The notes under the pieces: generated by a model
What the model was told of the DNA's origin: nothing
The model's database searches: none
What the model saw: only the letters and a program-made list of their open reading frames with translations
Origin: Phycomyces nitens
Taxonomy: Eukaryota > Mucoromycota > Mucoromycetes > Mucorales > Phycomycetaceae
NCBI GenBank assembly: GCA_022702545.1
Contig: JAHRBC010000001.1
Coordinates: 5,270,001 to 5,334,000, forward strand
DNA: 64,000 nt
Reading direction: 5' to 3'
Program-made: the position numbers and the translations under genes
Shown here: one piece after another, positions 23,978 through 36,700 of the stretch
Layout of the letters: each line of letters starts with the position of its first letter
How positions within the stretch are numbered: the stretch's first letter is position 1

Positions 23978-26239
23978 ATGTCTCGCACCCTCTACGACAA
24001 AGTCTGGGATGACCATGTCATCGATACCCAGGACGACGGCACCTGTCTGATCTACATCGACAGACATCTTGTTCATGAAGTCACCAGTCCTCAAGCCTTT
24101 GAAGGTCTCCGTAACGCTGGCAGACGCGTCCGTCGCCCCGACTGTACTCTCGCCACTGTGGATCACAACATTCCCACCACCACACGCAAGAAGTTCAAGA
24201 GCATCACCACTTTTATCGACGAAGCCGATTCGCGTACCCAATGCGAGACTCTCGAGACAAACGTCAAGGAGTTTGAGCTCACCTACTTTGGCATGGAAGA
24301 CAGTCGCCAGGGCATTGTTCACGTTATTGGTCCTGAGCAGGGCTTCACACTCCCTGGTACCACTGTTGTCTGTGGTGACTCTCACACCTCTACCCACGGA
24401 GCTTTTGGTGCTCTTGCCTTTGGTATCGGTACTTCTGAAGTCGAGCACGTCTTGGCCACACAGACCCTTTTGCAGAAAAAGTCCAAGAACATGCGCGTCT
24501 GTGTCGAGGGTGAGCTTACCCCAGGCGTCACTAGCAAGGATGTAGCCCTGCATGTCATTGGTGTCATTGGTACCGCTGGTGGAACTGGATGTGTCATTGA
24601 ATTCTGTGGTTCTGCTATTGCTTCCCTGTCTATGGAGGCCCGTATGTCCATCTGTAACATGTCTATTGAGGGCGGTGCTCGTGCTGGCATGATCGCACCT
24701 GATGACATTACATTCGAGTATCTCCGTGGAAGACCTCTTGCTCCTGAAGGTGCCGAGTGGGACAAGGCCGTTAACTACTGGAGATCCCTCAAGTCTGATC
24801 CCAATGCCAAGTACGATATTGATGTCAAGATTGCTGCCTCTGACATTGCTCCCACCATCACCTGGGGAACCAGCCCTCAGGATGTTGCTCCCATTACTGC
24901 CACTGTCCCTGATCCTTCCAAGGTTTCTGACCCTGCTCGCAAGGCTGCCATGGAGCGAGCCCTCGACTACATTGGCCTGGTGCCCAACACTCCTTTGGAG
25001 GAGGTCAAGATTGACAAGGCCTTTATTGGCAGTTGCACAAACTCTCGTATTGAGGATCTTCGTAGTGCAGCCAGCATTGTCAAGGGTAAGCATGTTGCTG
25101 ACTGGGTCTATGCCATGGTTGTTCCTGGATCAGGCTTGGTAAAGCGTCAGGCAGAGCGTGAGGGTCTGGACAAGGTGTTCACTGATGCTGGTTTCGATTG
25201 GAGAGAGGCTGGTTGCTCCATGTGTCTTGGTATGAACCCTGATCAATTGAGCCCTGGAGAGAGATGTGCCAGTACTAGCAACCGTAACTTTGAGGGCAGA
25301 CAGGGTGCTGGTGGCCGTACTCATCTCATGAGCCCTGCCATGGCTGCTGCTGCTGCCATTCGTGGATACCTTACCGATGTCCGCAAGTTCACCTCTACTC
25401 CCATGGCTCCTCGTAGCCCTCCTCCCAAGTTCCAAACAATCCAGCCCAAGGTCGAGGACGAGGCTGCCCATGAAAAAGCTGCCGACTTGGCTGATCCTGT
25501 CACTGACTGCCCTGCTTCTGACAGCCCTGTCAACAAGGGTGCCCCCGTTGCCAGTGCCATGCCTGCCTTCACCACCCTCAAGGGTACTGCTGCTCCCTTG
25601 GCCATCTCCAATGTCGATACCGACATGATTATTCCCAAGCAGTTCCTCAAGACCATCAAGCGTACCGGTCTCGGCAGTGCCTTGTTCTATGGTCTCCGCT
25701 ATGATCCTACCACTGGTGCCGAGAAGCCTGACTTTGTCCTCAACAAACCTGCTTACCGCTCTTCCAAGATCTTGGTCTGCACTGGTCCCAACTTTGGCTG
25801 TGGCAGTTCTCGTGAGCATGCTCCTTGGGCCTTTAATGACTTTGGTATCCGCTGCATCATTGCCACAAGTTTCGCTGATATCTTCTTCAACAACTGTTTC
25901 AAGAACGGCATGTTGCCAATTGCTCTTGCCCAGGAGCAGGTCGACATCCTCGCCAAGCACGCAGAAGAGAAGGCTGAGATTGAGGTTGATCTTGTCCATC
26001 AAAAGATCAAATACCCCGGTGGTGAGATTCCATTTGAAGTTGAGGAGTTCCGCAAGCATTGCCTGGTCAATGGTCTGGATGACATTGGTCTGACCATGCA
26101 AAAGGACAGTGAGATTGAGAACTTTGAAGCCAAGCGTACCTCTACCTGGCCGTGGTTGAATGGCAAGGCATACAAAGGAAAGGCCACCAAGGTCAATGCT
26201 ATTGGATCATCCCAGCCTGCCAAGAAGTTGGATTGGTAG
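23978..26239 (+). CDS. leuA: 3-isopropylmalate dehydratase (isopropylmalate isomerase), fused large and small subunits
   Basis: Converts 2-isopropylmalate to 3-isopropylmalate, the second committed step of leucine synthesis, using a [4Fe-4S] cluster. Single exon of 753 residues, as expected for the fused fungal enzyme (yeast Leu1 type). The N-terminal start [11 protein letters not shown] is standard. Cluster ligands are Cys353 in GSCTNSR and Cys413/Cys416 in [12 protein letters not shown]. The CxxC context and the separate swivel domain (from about residue 525) containing [14 protein letters not shown] identify the LeuC+LeuD fusion rather than aconitase or homoaconitase. There is no mitochondrial presequence, so it is probably cytosolic. 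C- and G-ending codons dominate (for example GTC, ATC, AAG), consistent with high expression, and the coding sequence is visibly richer in G+C than its surroundings. The promoter carries a Gcn4-type site. Confidence 0.97.
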   Translation: MSRTLYDKVWDDHVIDTQDDGTCLIYIDRHLVHEVTSPQAFEGLRNAGRRVRRPDCTLATVDHNIPTTTRKKFKSITTFIDEADSRTQCETLETNVKEFELTYFGMEDSRQGIVHVIGPEQGFTLPGTTVVCGDSHTSTHGAFGALAFGIGTSEVEHVLATQTLLQKKSKNMRVCVEGELTPGVTSKDVALHVIGVIGTAGGTGCVIEFCGSAIASLSMEARMSICNMSIEGGARAGMIAPDDITFEYLRGRPLAPEGAEWDKAVNYWRSLKSDPNAKYDIDVKIAASDIAPTITWGTSPQDVAPITATVPDPSKVSDPARKAAMERALDYIGLVPNTPLEEVKIDKAFIGSCTNSRIEDLRSAASIVKGKHVADWVYAMVVPGSGLVKRQAEREGLDKVFTDAGFDWREAGCSMCLGMNPDQLSPGERCASTSNRNFEGRQGAGGRTHLMSPAMAAAAAIRGYLTDVRKFTSTPMAPRSPPPKFQTIQPKVEDEAAHEKAADLADPVTDCPASDSPVNKGAPVASAMPAFTTLKGTAAPLAISNVDTDMIIPKQFLKTIKRTGLGSALFYGLRYDPTTGAEKPDFVLNKPAYRSSKILVCTGPNFGCGSSREHAPWAFNDFGIRCIIATSFADIFFNNCFKNGMLPIALAQEQVDILAKHAEEKAEIEVDLVHQKIKYPGGEIPFEVEEFRKHCLVNGLDDIGLTMQKDSEIENFEAKRTSTWPWLNGKAYKGKATKVNAIGSSQPAKKLDW

Positions 26240-26910
26240 TCTTTTTCATTTTAGCACAATTATATATATATATAAAAATACACATCATTTATCCTCTTAA
26301 TCTCCATGTTAAACAATAAATCAAATCCTGTAAATTCTTGTTCATACTATATATTTTTGAGAATTATCAAGTCTTTTTTAATTGTGGGGTTGGTTGTATA
26401 TAACATATGGAAAACATGGCTTGGAAATATTGTCCAAAAATAAAATACCCCCCTCTTTTTCTTCTATTATTAATATTCTAATCAGATGTTCAAAAATGTG
26501 TATATACGGGGTATCTTTATTGGCCTGAATCATCTTGTACGGTTGATCACCAAAAAGCCCATTAAAATTACTTGCAAGATTATATTTACGCCAAACGATT
26601 TCTAGCAAAAATGCTGCAAATCGACGATTTTTCTTCTTTAAAGGATAAATAAGCAGAATCGTCAAGAGTGTAGGTAAAATGGCTATTAAATATTACCTGT
26701 ATCTGTTTCATACGCCAAATGCCTACTACATCTGCCTATCGTTCATTTAAAACATGCAGCAGTCAGACGCCAAAGTATGTGCATATTTTCACGGTGACTA
26801 AACAGTATGTTTGATGCGCCCAGGATTGTATGTATGAGAAGAAGAAAATACTCGGTTTCCCTTTTTTTCTTTCTTGTGTGACTTTATTTTGGTACTATTT
26901 GTATAAAAAG

Positions 26911-27047
26911 TCAATTGTCAGTCTTGTCAATCTTTATTGGCGCAGTGGTGAATAATTATTGATGTTTTTCCTTCGGATCCTTCTGCTTTAGATCACCAAT
27001 AATTATTCACCACTGCGCCAATAAGGATTGACAAGACTGACAATTGA
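26911..27047. repeat. Near-perfect inverted repeat (51-bp arms, 35-bp loop)
   Basis: Left arm 26911-26961 and right arm 26997-27047 are reverse complements with a single mismatch. The core of the right arm includes CACCACTGCGCCAATAAGG. The transcript would fold into a long hairpin. This is compatible with a foldback/MITE-type element or a recent local inverted duplication. Confidence 0.9.
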
Positions 27048-27129
27048 TATTGACCAGACTGCAAAAATTTGGTAAAAAACCAGTAGTGAAGAGTAAGTAA
27101 AATCTAATAAGGTCACGTACCTAACTTGT

Positions 27130-27262
27130 TTACAGATTTTACTAGTAAAATTCTTACAAAATCTGCCTGCTTGAAAATGGTCAGATTTCTCCCCTTTCCT
27201 TAGGATGTCTAACTCCGTAAACTCCATATAGAACGCCAAAAAGGCAAATATACCAAGCCACA
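27130..27262 (-). repeat. Diverged dispersed repeat, copy A
   Basis: Shares TTTTACTAGTAAAATT, TCTAACTCCGTAA and ATAGAACGCCAAAAAG in the same order and similar spacing with the reverse complement of 62174-62286. An open frame on the minus strand contains FLAFYMEFTELD, echoing FLAFYVKVTELE in the other copy. It is probably a fragment of a transposable element. Confidence 0.65.
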
Positions 27263-27791
27263 AGTGACCAACATGGAAGCACCATGGGTATAAATTTGAC
27301 TATAAGAATAATTAATTTATATCACGTTTCCCTAGAAATACAAGCAAACAATCAGCTAAAGATGCTTTAGATTCACCTTTTTTATATTTGAATATTGCAA
27401 AAGGAGTCGACAGTTTTAAATTGTGATTAACTCCATGTCCATCAGCCATTTGAAGCACCTTTGCCTTTGATGGAAAAGGACAAGCTCTTTTTTGTTGTGC
27501 AGATTATATGCATCTTAATAGGATACCATTTTCAGAATGATATGTTTAAGTATTCATTGAGAGCAAAAATGTGTTGGGCAAGAGAGAATGACCCCCAATA
27601 GGTTTATGAATACAGAGCCATCTATAGAATAACAAGAGGTTTTAAATAAACTTCTTTTTAAAATAATAAAAATGAAATGGCGTTGGTATCCATGGAGACA
27701 AAACAATCACATCCATCTTGGTCTATTAATAATTCATTATACGCGTTTATTACCTCGAGTGCATTAGACACTAGACCTGCCTGTAGATGGC

Positions 27792-27799
27792 TATAAATA
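27792..27799 (+). promoter_or_regulatory. TATA box of the first 4CL-like gene
   Basis: TATAAATA lies 45 bp upstream of the ATG at 27837, suggesting a very short leader. Confidence 0.55.
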
Positions 27800-27836
27800 T
27801 GCATGTAAATGCAACGCATCCTCTTTCTTCTTTACC

Positions 27837-29911
27837 ATGTACATTTCACACGAAGAAGATAGAGAATACCCAGCCGTCAGCATCTTTGAGTCTCTGTTTG
27901 GCCAAGAGAGCATTGTGCCCGGTGATAGAAAGATATACATCGACAGTGACGATACTAAAGTATACCTGACGCGAGATGATCTGAAAAGAGATATTCTTCT
28001 GTTTGCTCAAGGACTAGAGGATAAATTTGATTTTGACTATGGTGATATTATGACTATATGTGCTCCCAACCATGTAAGTATACAGGCAGATATCTCGGTC
28101 AATAAATCCAACTGATATCATATAATAGATCGACTGGACCATTGCTCTTCAAGCCCCACCAATCTTGGGTAACAATGACAATAATACAGGGCAGAAATCC
28201 AGACTAACAAAGCTCTACTTTGCAATAGGTGGTGTTAGTGCATGCGTACGTAGTGGAGAAGGAGACAATAGTGCCGCCCAAGGAATCATACTTTCCAACC
28301 CAAAACTCATCATTGCTCATGTTGAAACAATTGAGGCCGTACAATTGGCAGCAAAGAAACTTGGCCTGAAAAATGAGAATATTCTTGTCTTTGGCAACAA
28401 AAACATTGCTGGTTTTCGACCATTCCGTGATGTCCTAATGAATCACTCGACTCTAGCTACCCCCAAGAAGTTCTCAAACTACCATCTCCAAACATTTCCG
28501 GCATACCTCTATTACACCTCAGGCACCTCGGGAAGTAAGAAGATGGTGATGGTTACGTAAGTCAGATGGATTTGATTGTATCCCTTACTCTAGACTCACC
28601 TAGTATTTACCATTAGTCATACTAATATAGTAGCTTCCATGTACTCAAGAGACAATTGGTTACCGCCCAATTCACGCTACTTGACATATGCAAGCAATGC
28701 CCACTCGACTACTATGCTTATAGCCATGAATGTCTGTATCAAGGAAGGAATCGAGACATACCTCTTGAAGAAATTCTCAGTTCCAAGATATTGTATGGCC
28801 ATTCAAAAGTACAAGATCAATATTCTTGTTACCCAGCCATGGATATGTGCTGCTTTGGCAAGGGAGAAGTTTGTGGAAGAGTACGATCTCTCTTCAGTAT
28901 CTATTGCCTTTTCTGCAGGCTCGGCTCTGGATCCTATTACTATTTCTCGGTTCATGGACCGACACAAGTTTCCCTTGATTAGTGGCTTTGGAATGACAGA
29001 GGCAATTTCAGCCATAAAGATGTGTCCAGAATCCAGCAAAAGAGGTAGTGCATTATTGCCATTTCAAATGAAAAATGAACTTAAGATTTGTGAATAGGGT
29101 CTCTTGGCAGGTTATGTCCAAATATGATTGCCAAGATCATTGATGAAAACGGAGAAGGTGAGCATCTTGAATCAATCTACATTGTATTGACAGGTTTTAT
29201 AATTATTTAGAAGTCAAGGATGGATCTATGGGCGAGCTTTGTATAAAAGGTCCAACAGTTACACCCGTGAGTTTTGTTATATAGACTCTAATACATATGA
29301 ACAAATACTGACCACGCTAAACAGGGATATTACAACAATCCAACCGCCACTGCAGCTGCAATAGACCAGGATGGATTCTTGCACTGTGGTGACCTCTTTA
29401 GGGTCGATAAAGACGGCTTCTTTTACTTTATTTCACGTATCAAGGACATGATAAAGTACTATGGCTATCAGGTAAGCTACCATGACGTTTAATGGCAGCA
29501 CTTTTGGTTTAATCTTGGAAATTTGTCTTTTAGATAAGTCCTTCTGACATTGAAGACGTTTTGGTAATAACAAAACTGTTGCAAATGGCTCGTTTGGTCG
29601 ACTAATAGTTTCTTTCTTGGTAGATTACACACCCCGAGATTTCAGAATGCTGTGTAGTGGGTCACTATAGTGAAGAGCTCTCTACAGAGATTCCAAAGGC
29701 CTATGTTGTTCTCAAGTCCAGCCAAGTAAAAGGAAGAACAGAGGAGGAATTAGCATCGTATGCAAATTCTCAGCTGCCCAGCGAGATGCATCTCAGGGGA
29801 GGACTTGTGATTCTCGAGTCGCTTCCAAGATCACCTCTTGGAAAACTGGAGCGGAATAGCCTTCGATATCAGATGGGTCAAAAGATGCCTCCATTAGTCC
29901 ACAGTAGATAA
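27837..29911 (+). CDS. AMP-forming acyl-CoA synthetase, 4-coumarate:CoA ligase-like (paralog 1)
   Basis: Activates a carboxylic acid as acyl-AMP and transfers it to CoA. Nine exons can be traced; the first (27837-28073) is 237 nt. Spliced motifs in order: NHIDWTIALQAPPILGG, YYTSGTSGSKKMVMVT (the P-loop, A3 motif, near 28511-28558), FSAGSALDP, GFGMTEAI (A5), HCGDLFRVDKDGFFYF (A7), ISRIKDMIKYYGYQ (A8) and LPRSPLGKLERN with the catalytic lysine (A10). All core motifs are intact, so the enzyme is probably active; the acid substrate is unknown. The C-terminus (VHSR) is not a peroxisomal PTS1. A second gene of the same type and intron layout lies at 57763-59915. Confidence 0.9.
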
Positions 29912-30251
29912 CGCATTCAAATCGCTATCCCTTGTTAACTAGTACCAGGTTAAAATATGAAATATGTTATTTGTAATGTTCAGTTGATGATTAATATTTG
30001 ATAATACACTTTTATCCATATCAACCTATTGAATTTTGTACTCGACACAACTCACTGTAGCATTGCAAGTGTAAAACTGGAAATAACAAGAATGATGTCG
30101 TGTCATAATGAACTCTTGGCACGAGAAAAAAAAAGTATAAAGTAGACCTTTCTTCAAAACTTTGCATTCTAAAATGTTACCCTTTTTATTATTATTATTT
30201 AATGATGGAAATGTCGTTGATGAGAATGGCAAAATCATCTTACTAGAGCTC

Positions 30252-30284
<33 letters not shown>

Positions 30285-30580
30285 TGGTTTACTACGGATA
30301 TTACTGCTATTACCATGTAGCTCTGTATAGTAATTCGCGTCTTGTTGATATCATACTTTTATACACATTACCAATTATCCATGGTATTCGAATAATTAGA
30401 TTTTTCCATTACCCACAAGTTATAATATCATATCTCTCAAGTCTTTCAAGTATGATCCTATTCCATTAGGATGATTACATACCTTGAAGTACACACAATC
30501 ATAACAAACAGTCTTAACAATTATAACAGCAACACTAGATGGTATCTCTATGTTTATGAATCTGTATACCTGATTCTCAT
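29912..30580. other. Convergent intergenic region with TTA microsatellite
   Basis: 669 bp between the 3' ends of the 4CL-like and methyltransferase genes. It contains (TTA)n at about 30252-30283 and AT-rich 3' sequences. No gene is seen. Confidence 0.6.
30252..30283. repeat. (TTA)n microsatellite
   Basis: About ten tandem TTA units. Confidence 0.9.
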
Positions 30581-31607
30581 TTACTTTTTGGTTAACAAAT
30601 ACAGATGAAGTCCTCTTCTTGAATAAACTGCTCGTTTTGGATCATCTTCAACCTAGATAAAGTGTTAATAATCTATTATACCTTTAAGCAAATTACCTCT
30701 TTCAAAATAAATTTCTTGCGAATCAGTTGGAAAAACCGCTTGTCTGCATTTCTTCTTTTCATGTAACTCAAGTAGATCACTGTCTCTTTTTTCGATAAAA
30801 GCAAAAGAGTGTCCACAAGTGGCTGGAATGCAATCTCTAGATAGACACAGTCTGAGGCCAGAATGACATCTGGGAGAGGCAGAATATGATCTGGCAAAGG
30901 AGTTCCCCTAGTAAAGAGTTAGATAACAATATGGGTCAAGACGAACAAAACACAAGAAAAAGAAAAAGAGAGGATATATAATCAAAACAAGCCGTGTAGA
31001 CCGTGATGGACACTGAATTTACGAAATGCAACTCATCTGGTTCGATCCCTTGGGTGGCCCCAACATTATCTTGTTTCCTACCAATCCAGGAGCTGGGTAT
31101 CCACTTTCTCTTCAAGACCATTCAATATAATGTTTTGCTTCATCAATTCCATCATTGGACTTGACAAATAGATATTAATTCTCTCGCATCTTTTAGCCTG
31201 TTGGTTATAGCCTACATCTGGTCGGTTAAGGTCATATTTTGAGCCCCAGGAAAAGCAGAGGCCACAGCAAGACCGACCAGACCTGTTCCACTACCTAAAT
31301 CTAGTATTCGCTTTCCATCAAAAAGGGACTCTGATTGGGTCTTCTTCCAGAGTAAATATTCAATCATAACATCGGCTGCTTCCCATGTCTTTCCTCCGCA
31401 GCCACCACTCAGGTCTTGCTGAAGATGAATGGGATTCAGTAGCCCTTCATACGAGATGTCAGAGATGCCATTTTCGACTTCTGGCTTTCGGGCATCCATC
31501 TGGGCTGATTCGAATGGATTACAGTTTGACTGGTTATCGAATTCATGATTACTAGAGATTGACTGATTCCCAGTAGAGATTGATTGTTTGAGATCCGGGA
31601 TTGACAT
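30581..31607 (-). CDS. Family 16 lysine methyltransferase (METTL21/EFM6-like)
   Basis: Seven-beta-strand SAM-dependent methyltransferase; family members methylate lysines of translation elongation factors or chaperones. Four exons (31216-31607, 31082-31159, 30697-30907, 30581-30652) join in frame to 250 residues. The N-terminal ~70 residues are Asn/Ser/Gln-rich and probably disordered. They are followed by GGCGGKTWEAADVMIEYL, the SAM motif ILDLGSGTGLVGLA, an LLDWGTPLPD segment and DVILASDCVYLE at the substrate-binding post-motif. The final exon ends DDPKRAVYSRRGLHLYLL. This tail and the GGKTW motif favour the EFM6 branch (eEF1A methylation in yeast), but the target protein is an inference. 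Confidence 0.85.
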
Positions 31608-33528
31608 GTTATAATAAGTTTAAGATTACTAGGATAACAAGAAAGGTTACAAAGAGTTTTTGGTATTCTAAAAGCAGTCCTTTGGAGGACCAATATTGAT
31701 TTAGATGTACAATCAGCAATAATTTCCATGGCATCTCTAGTTGGGGGCAAATAGGCTTTATCGTCTAATTAATCAATATTTTATTAATTGGCTATTAAGA
31801 AAAACTAGTTTCTTGGATATAAAATAATAGTAAAAAGGACCAGGCATTGAATTCGAGGGTAAATTGTATGCCCTTTTGGTTTCCATGGTGATTGGTCTTA
31901 TATTATAGAGCAGCTCATGATAGTATCCAAATTTTTGATTAAAACCGATCAAATTCAATAGCAATTGTGTAAATGACTCAAGGAATTGAGTATTTTATTT
32001 TATTTTATTTTTGAATGGAAATTCTTGCAATGGTATTCTATCGACGTGCATGTATAAAACCCATTATAAAACAATATGCATTTCGTAATTTTAAAATTAT
32101 CAAGCTTGTGTCTTTTCCAAAATAAATGATCTGATAGTTTATACCAAGCTGGCCACAAGCATATGTGAGTAAGGATTTTTTTACCATATATTATATCCAA
32201 GCCGAATTTCCGGGAATTTATTCATCTATGGAAAGTAATAAAAGCTCTTTGTTTCATTGGATTCTCTATTACTTTCAAGATACGCACCCTAGAATTGATT
32301 TTTTTTATTATCGTAGATGGTTATTGAGAATATTCACATATCTTTTTAAAAATATATATAATGATAATAATAATCAATTCTCTCCTATTATTTACAGAAC
32401 TTATGATTGATATCTTACCCCCATAGTTGTTTCTTTACCCTTTAACTGGCCACTTTCTATTTATATAGGTGATTGTATATTCAGACTGCAAAGATTATTC
32501 TACAATCTTGTAAATTAGATCTTGTGCTTTTTAATATGCCAACTTTGTCGAGTTGTTTTCTATACTTGATATCCATATTCTAATTATGGTTTATCAAGAT
32601 AAGATTCTGATGTTACAGGTTCTTAATAAAGCTATACAAATTTTTAAACTACTTGTTAGTGTAATAGGAATTCTCACAAGGATCATTCTTCATTTGTTTT
32701 TTATTTTTACATATGTATATTATCATATTCTGAATTTAATGTCAAAAAGAGGGTCTGAGAAGGCCAAATGGTCCGAATAATTGGGTACTAGTATTGCTAT
32801 CAAGGCTTACAAAATAAGTTTATATAGTATTATATATGATGAGTTGATTGTATCATTAATGAGTGGTTTTATTCTTATTATTTTTGAATTTAAGTTGGAC
32901 AGAATAATAAAACGGTATGCATATGTTCTATTGTTCTTTAATAAAGGTAATAATTAACTAGAGCATAAAACTATATTTATAAGCATGACAGGTTTGACAA
33001 GAAATACAAGAAAATAATAATGATTTATAGTAACATACGTACATACATGCATGTGTCAAAAAGCACAAATCAATATATACATATAAGAGCAGCAACAAAA
33101 AAGCATAAAAGAAACATAAGTAGAATGATCTATGGTGGCAATATAAAGGACTAAAGGGTTTGCTAGAAAATAGAAAGTATAATTGAGCTTAAAGGATTAA
33201 AGACCATAATATATGTTTTCGAATGATATTCTTCTGTTTTTTTCTCTTTTTCCTTTTGGTTTAGGGGTAAAGCAAGTCAAAGATTGATAGCCTATGAAAT
33301 AAACAGATCAATTAGTCTTTGGTATATATATATATATATATATATTACTAGATATAACGCCCCTTGATGATTCTCTTTTATATACCCTCCTGATATACAT
33401 ATATAATTTATAAATTGAATATTGTCCTTACCAATTTTACTCTTAAAAAAGCAGCATAAAAGTGATTATTTTCCATAAAGTAGCGGACTGAGATATACAT
33501 ATTCATTCTTGGGGTCAAAGGCTTAGCA
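31608..33528. other. AT-rich intergenic DNA
   Basis: About 1.9 kb with no coding-like ORF. It contains a (TA)n microsatellite at about 33325-33346 and several TTTTA runs near 31992-32010. I see no RNA gene or transposon remnant here. Confidence 0.6.
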
Positions 33529-33726
33529 TCAGATAGATAGGACAAACCATTCGTCAAAGGTATTTCCTGGAGGAGATGGTGTAGGTGATGGACTTGGGTT
33601 AGGGTCAGGGCGTGGATTTTGAGGTCTTGGTTTCCTGAGATTGGCACCAAACTGTTTGTACGACCGTATATCCAAAGATGATGTAGAATCCTTTGGTAAA
33701 AGGCAATGGTATGAGGATCGAGGCAT
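33529..33726 (-). CDS. Putative small proline-rich protein
   Basis: A 65-residue ORF from an ATG at 33726. The first half (MPRSSYHCLLPKDSTSSLDI) is unremarkable. The second half is a repeat of Pro with Asn, Asp and Ser (about 33555-33625), followed by GNTFDEWFVLSI. A TATATA lies roughly 30 bp upstream. I recognise no domain, and the ORF could extend by splicing into the overlapping reading frame to 33408. It could also be chance in low-complexity DNA. Confidence 0.3.
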   Translation of the reverse strand: MPRSSYHCLLPKDSTSSLDIRSYKQFGANLRKPRPQNPRPDPNPSPSPTPSPPGNTFDEWFVLSI

Positions 33727-36700
33727 TTTTGTCAGAACCGAATTGGTGATACGCAGTATATAAGGTAGAATAAAAAAAAAGTGTCTATATATATATATGT
33801 ATATGTATATGTATATGTATATATGTATGTATATTTATATTTATATGTCTGTGTATTTATGTATATATCTATTCATTAATACACATAGACACAAGCCCAC
33901 ACATGTATATAGATATATGTGTTTTCATATAAATATAAATATATATGAAAATATATATATGCATATAAATATATAAATATATATATAAATATATATTTAT
34001 ATACTTGTATTTATATTTATATATTGCTTTACAATAAGAGAAATGTATGTATTCCAAATAAGAAATGCTACGGAGCGTTGATAAATAGATATATAAGAAA
34101 GATAATAAGATTGTAATGGCTGGCGCGTCGGTAGTTAGTATCTTTAACGCGATTGTCAAAAATATACACAAACGAAGCTGGTAATTGATGGGGGGTTTTT
34201 TTATGAATGGACAAGGACAAAAATAGCGGTACATAGGCTGATTTATATAGGTGCTGATGACAATATCTAGGGCTGTTTCCAGGATTCTGGTAACATCCAT
34301 TATGTTAATTTCGGATAGAAAGTTTCCATAGTCGAATAAATAAGAGAAAATAGGTTTGTATCAAATTAAATATATATATACAGCTCTATTATGTCTATAT
34401 ATGTGTGCGTGTGTTTTCCCTTGAATATTTATAATAATACAGGATCTATACCCTTTTGTGCACACAAAAAGAATATTTATATGCTCCTTTCTAGCAAGTG
34501 GTTCAAGGGGTTAGGTTAGCTCTATTGTAAGCACAAGGTTGTTGACAGAACACAGATCTAGCAATTAAACTACTAATCCAAGAAAAGCTTTTGCTTACAT
34601 GCTATAAAATTGAAGTTGCGAGGGATGCATGGGACTACAGAATTCTGCTTTGTAGCAAACTCTCTAATCAATATCCACTACATCAGTAGCTATTCAAATG
34701 AGTAGTTTTTGTTATAATAAAGGTCCAAAAGGAGATGAGACCCCAATATTCCGAGAATGAAATACAGAAAGAAAATGCGATGTCAGGCCATTCAGGGCTT
34801 ACAATCTCCACGCGCTTGTATTGTGTTTGAATAAAATATGAGGTGTTCAATAGATCTGTACTACTGGCTATCTATAGATACATTTCTTAGAAATGGTCTA
34901 TAATGGCAAAGTAATACCATGTCTGGATAATTTGTGGTAAAGTATCAATAACACACTGTGGATCTTTTCACCAAAGCCTATAGCTAACTTTCCGAGTTTT
35001 ATAAATGTCAATAACATTTTAGGTATAGTAACTAACATTTTTAAACCCTATTTTTCCTTGTCAAACTATTGCAAATCTTTTGAGCGTCTTTACATTTATG
35101 CACTTGAAATTTTCGAATTCCAGTATACAAAAATAAACATTGGTGATACTCTAACCTTTGAGCCAGATAAATGTTACAAACGCTATATCTCTGCTTCACC
35201 TCCCCTTGTTTAACCCAAGGATTTTTCTTTTTCTCTCTCATTGGCTCCTAATAGACATGCTACAGTTTGCTCAAAACAGAAACATGTCTCAAACAATGCT
35301 TTGCTAACCTTTCTGCGTGATTTTGTCAAAAGTGCCGTGTAAGAGATCCCCTACTTACTTAATATAGTCTATCACCGGAATCCTCGTTTCCTCCTCTTAT
35401 AGTGGACCTCTATTATATTATTGTTTATTAGAGAACTCCTATACTCAAGAATTTTTTATAGTTTAAATAATTGCGATATGTCAACCTAGGAATGAAAGGT
35501 TTGTAAATGTCAAGAATATTTCTTAAAAGCAGTTCTTCTAATATAATTCAATTCTAAAACTATACAAACTATTGTCACGGATATTTGTCACATCCCTTTG
35601 CCTCTTTTAAGCAATCTTTATTTGGAATACTGACGCGTGTAGAATCTTAATCGCATTATTCGATCCATACTTTATATGTGAAACCAAGTCAAGGATAATA
35701 ACATCCAAATGGTCTACCTAACAGGGCATTCTCTTGCTATCTCACCCCAAATTATCATACTTTCTTTCTTTTTTTATTCTGACTATATTTCGTAAAAAGC
35801 ATTTATGAATAGCACATTAACAGAATACAGAATTTATTTAGTCTCCCTTTCATAGCGTTCTCTGTTTTTCTTTATACCCCAGTTTCTTCTCAATTGAGAC
35901 GTTTTCAAGTTTCCAAGGGACATCATCTTTTATTATATCAATCTTTGTTTAATAAGCATACTAAATAACTAACGCAGGTTTCATTTGTAATAAATCACAG
36001 GTTTCTCGTGAATTATTTATTTTATTATAGCTATTTATACTTTACTAGCCATACTCTAGTTATTTAACCAAAAATACCAATAATTTATGACACCCTCAGA
36101 ATTTCTATTAGTGTATCCGTTAGATAATCTTTTTTAGCCATTCAATACTATAAAACTTAATTTTCTTTTTCTTTTTTTCTTTTAAAAAAATAGCTTTATT
36201 ATTAGGATGCCAATTTAGAACTATGATATTGCCATAAAGTCAAAAAAGTATATATCCATGCAGCTCAATTTATGATATTAAACTATCGTATACTCATGAG
36301 AATTTGTACCTGGAGAGGTTTATTATCTCGTGGAACACAATTCAAACTTTTTTATATATATTATTGAACCAAAAGTCATAATCCATGCCATAATTCACTG
36401 TTTGGGATAATGCTACCATCATCAGTACTAATAGCCCATACTGTGTACATAGGATTCATAAGCATGAAACACGATTAGCAAGTTTTATAGACTATTATGC
36501 TCTGGCGAGTTTTCGAATTTCTTGAATTTGCAATATTATTTAAATTTATCGCGCCTAAATGGTGGCTCTTTTGTAAATTATAGCCATTTATGTAAGCCAT
36601 AATTGGGTAAATAAGCTTCCTTACTATAAGAGGCATAATCTTGTAAAAACCTAATAGACGGCATTAGATGCTATATAATTTACAGGTATCAAAGTGCCTG

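Larger units (their letters stand above)
26240..27836. other. Intergenic region with palindrome and decayed repeat
   Basis: 1.6 kb, AT-rich. It holds a 51-bp-arm inverted repeat (26911-27047), a repeat related to one at 62.2 kb (about 27130-27260), and the promoter of the following 4CL-like gene. No intact gene is seen. Confidence 0.6.

Noticed and set aside
23975..25093. Long minus-strand ORF (372 aa) opposite the isopropylmalate isomerase, and another at 25130-26101
   Set aside because: Antisense shadows caused by the strong codon bias of the highly expressed plus-strand gene; the products have no recognisable domain.
31018..31050. GGTTCGATCCC resembling a tRNA B box
   Set aside because: The flanking bases do not form a T-stem, no A box is at the right distance, and the segment lies in an intron of the methyltransferase gene on the other strand.
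33869..34300. 143-aa minus-strand ORF rich in Tyr and Ile
   Set aside because: It is a translation of TATA/TATG microsatellite arrays, not a gene.
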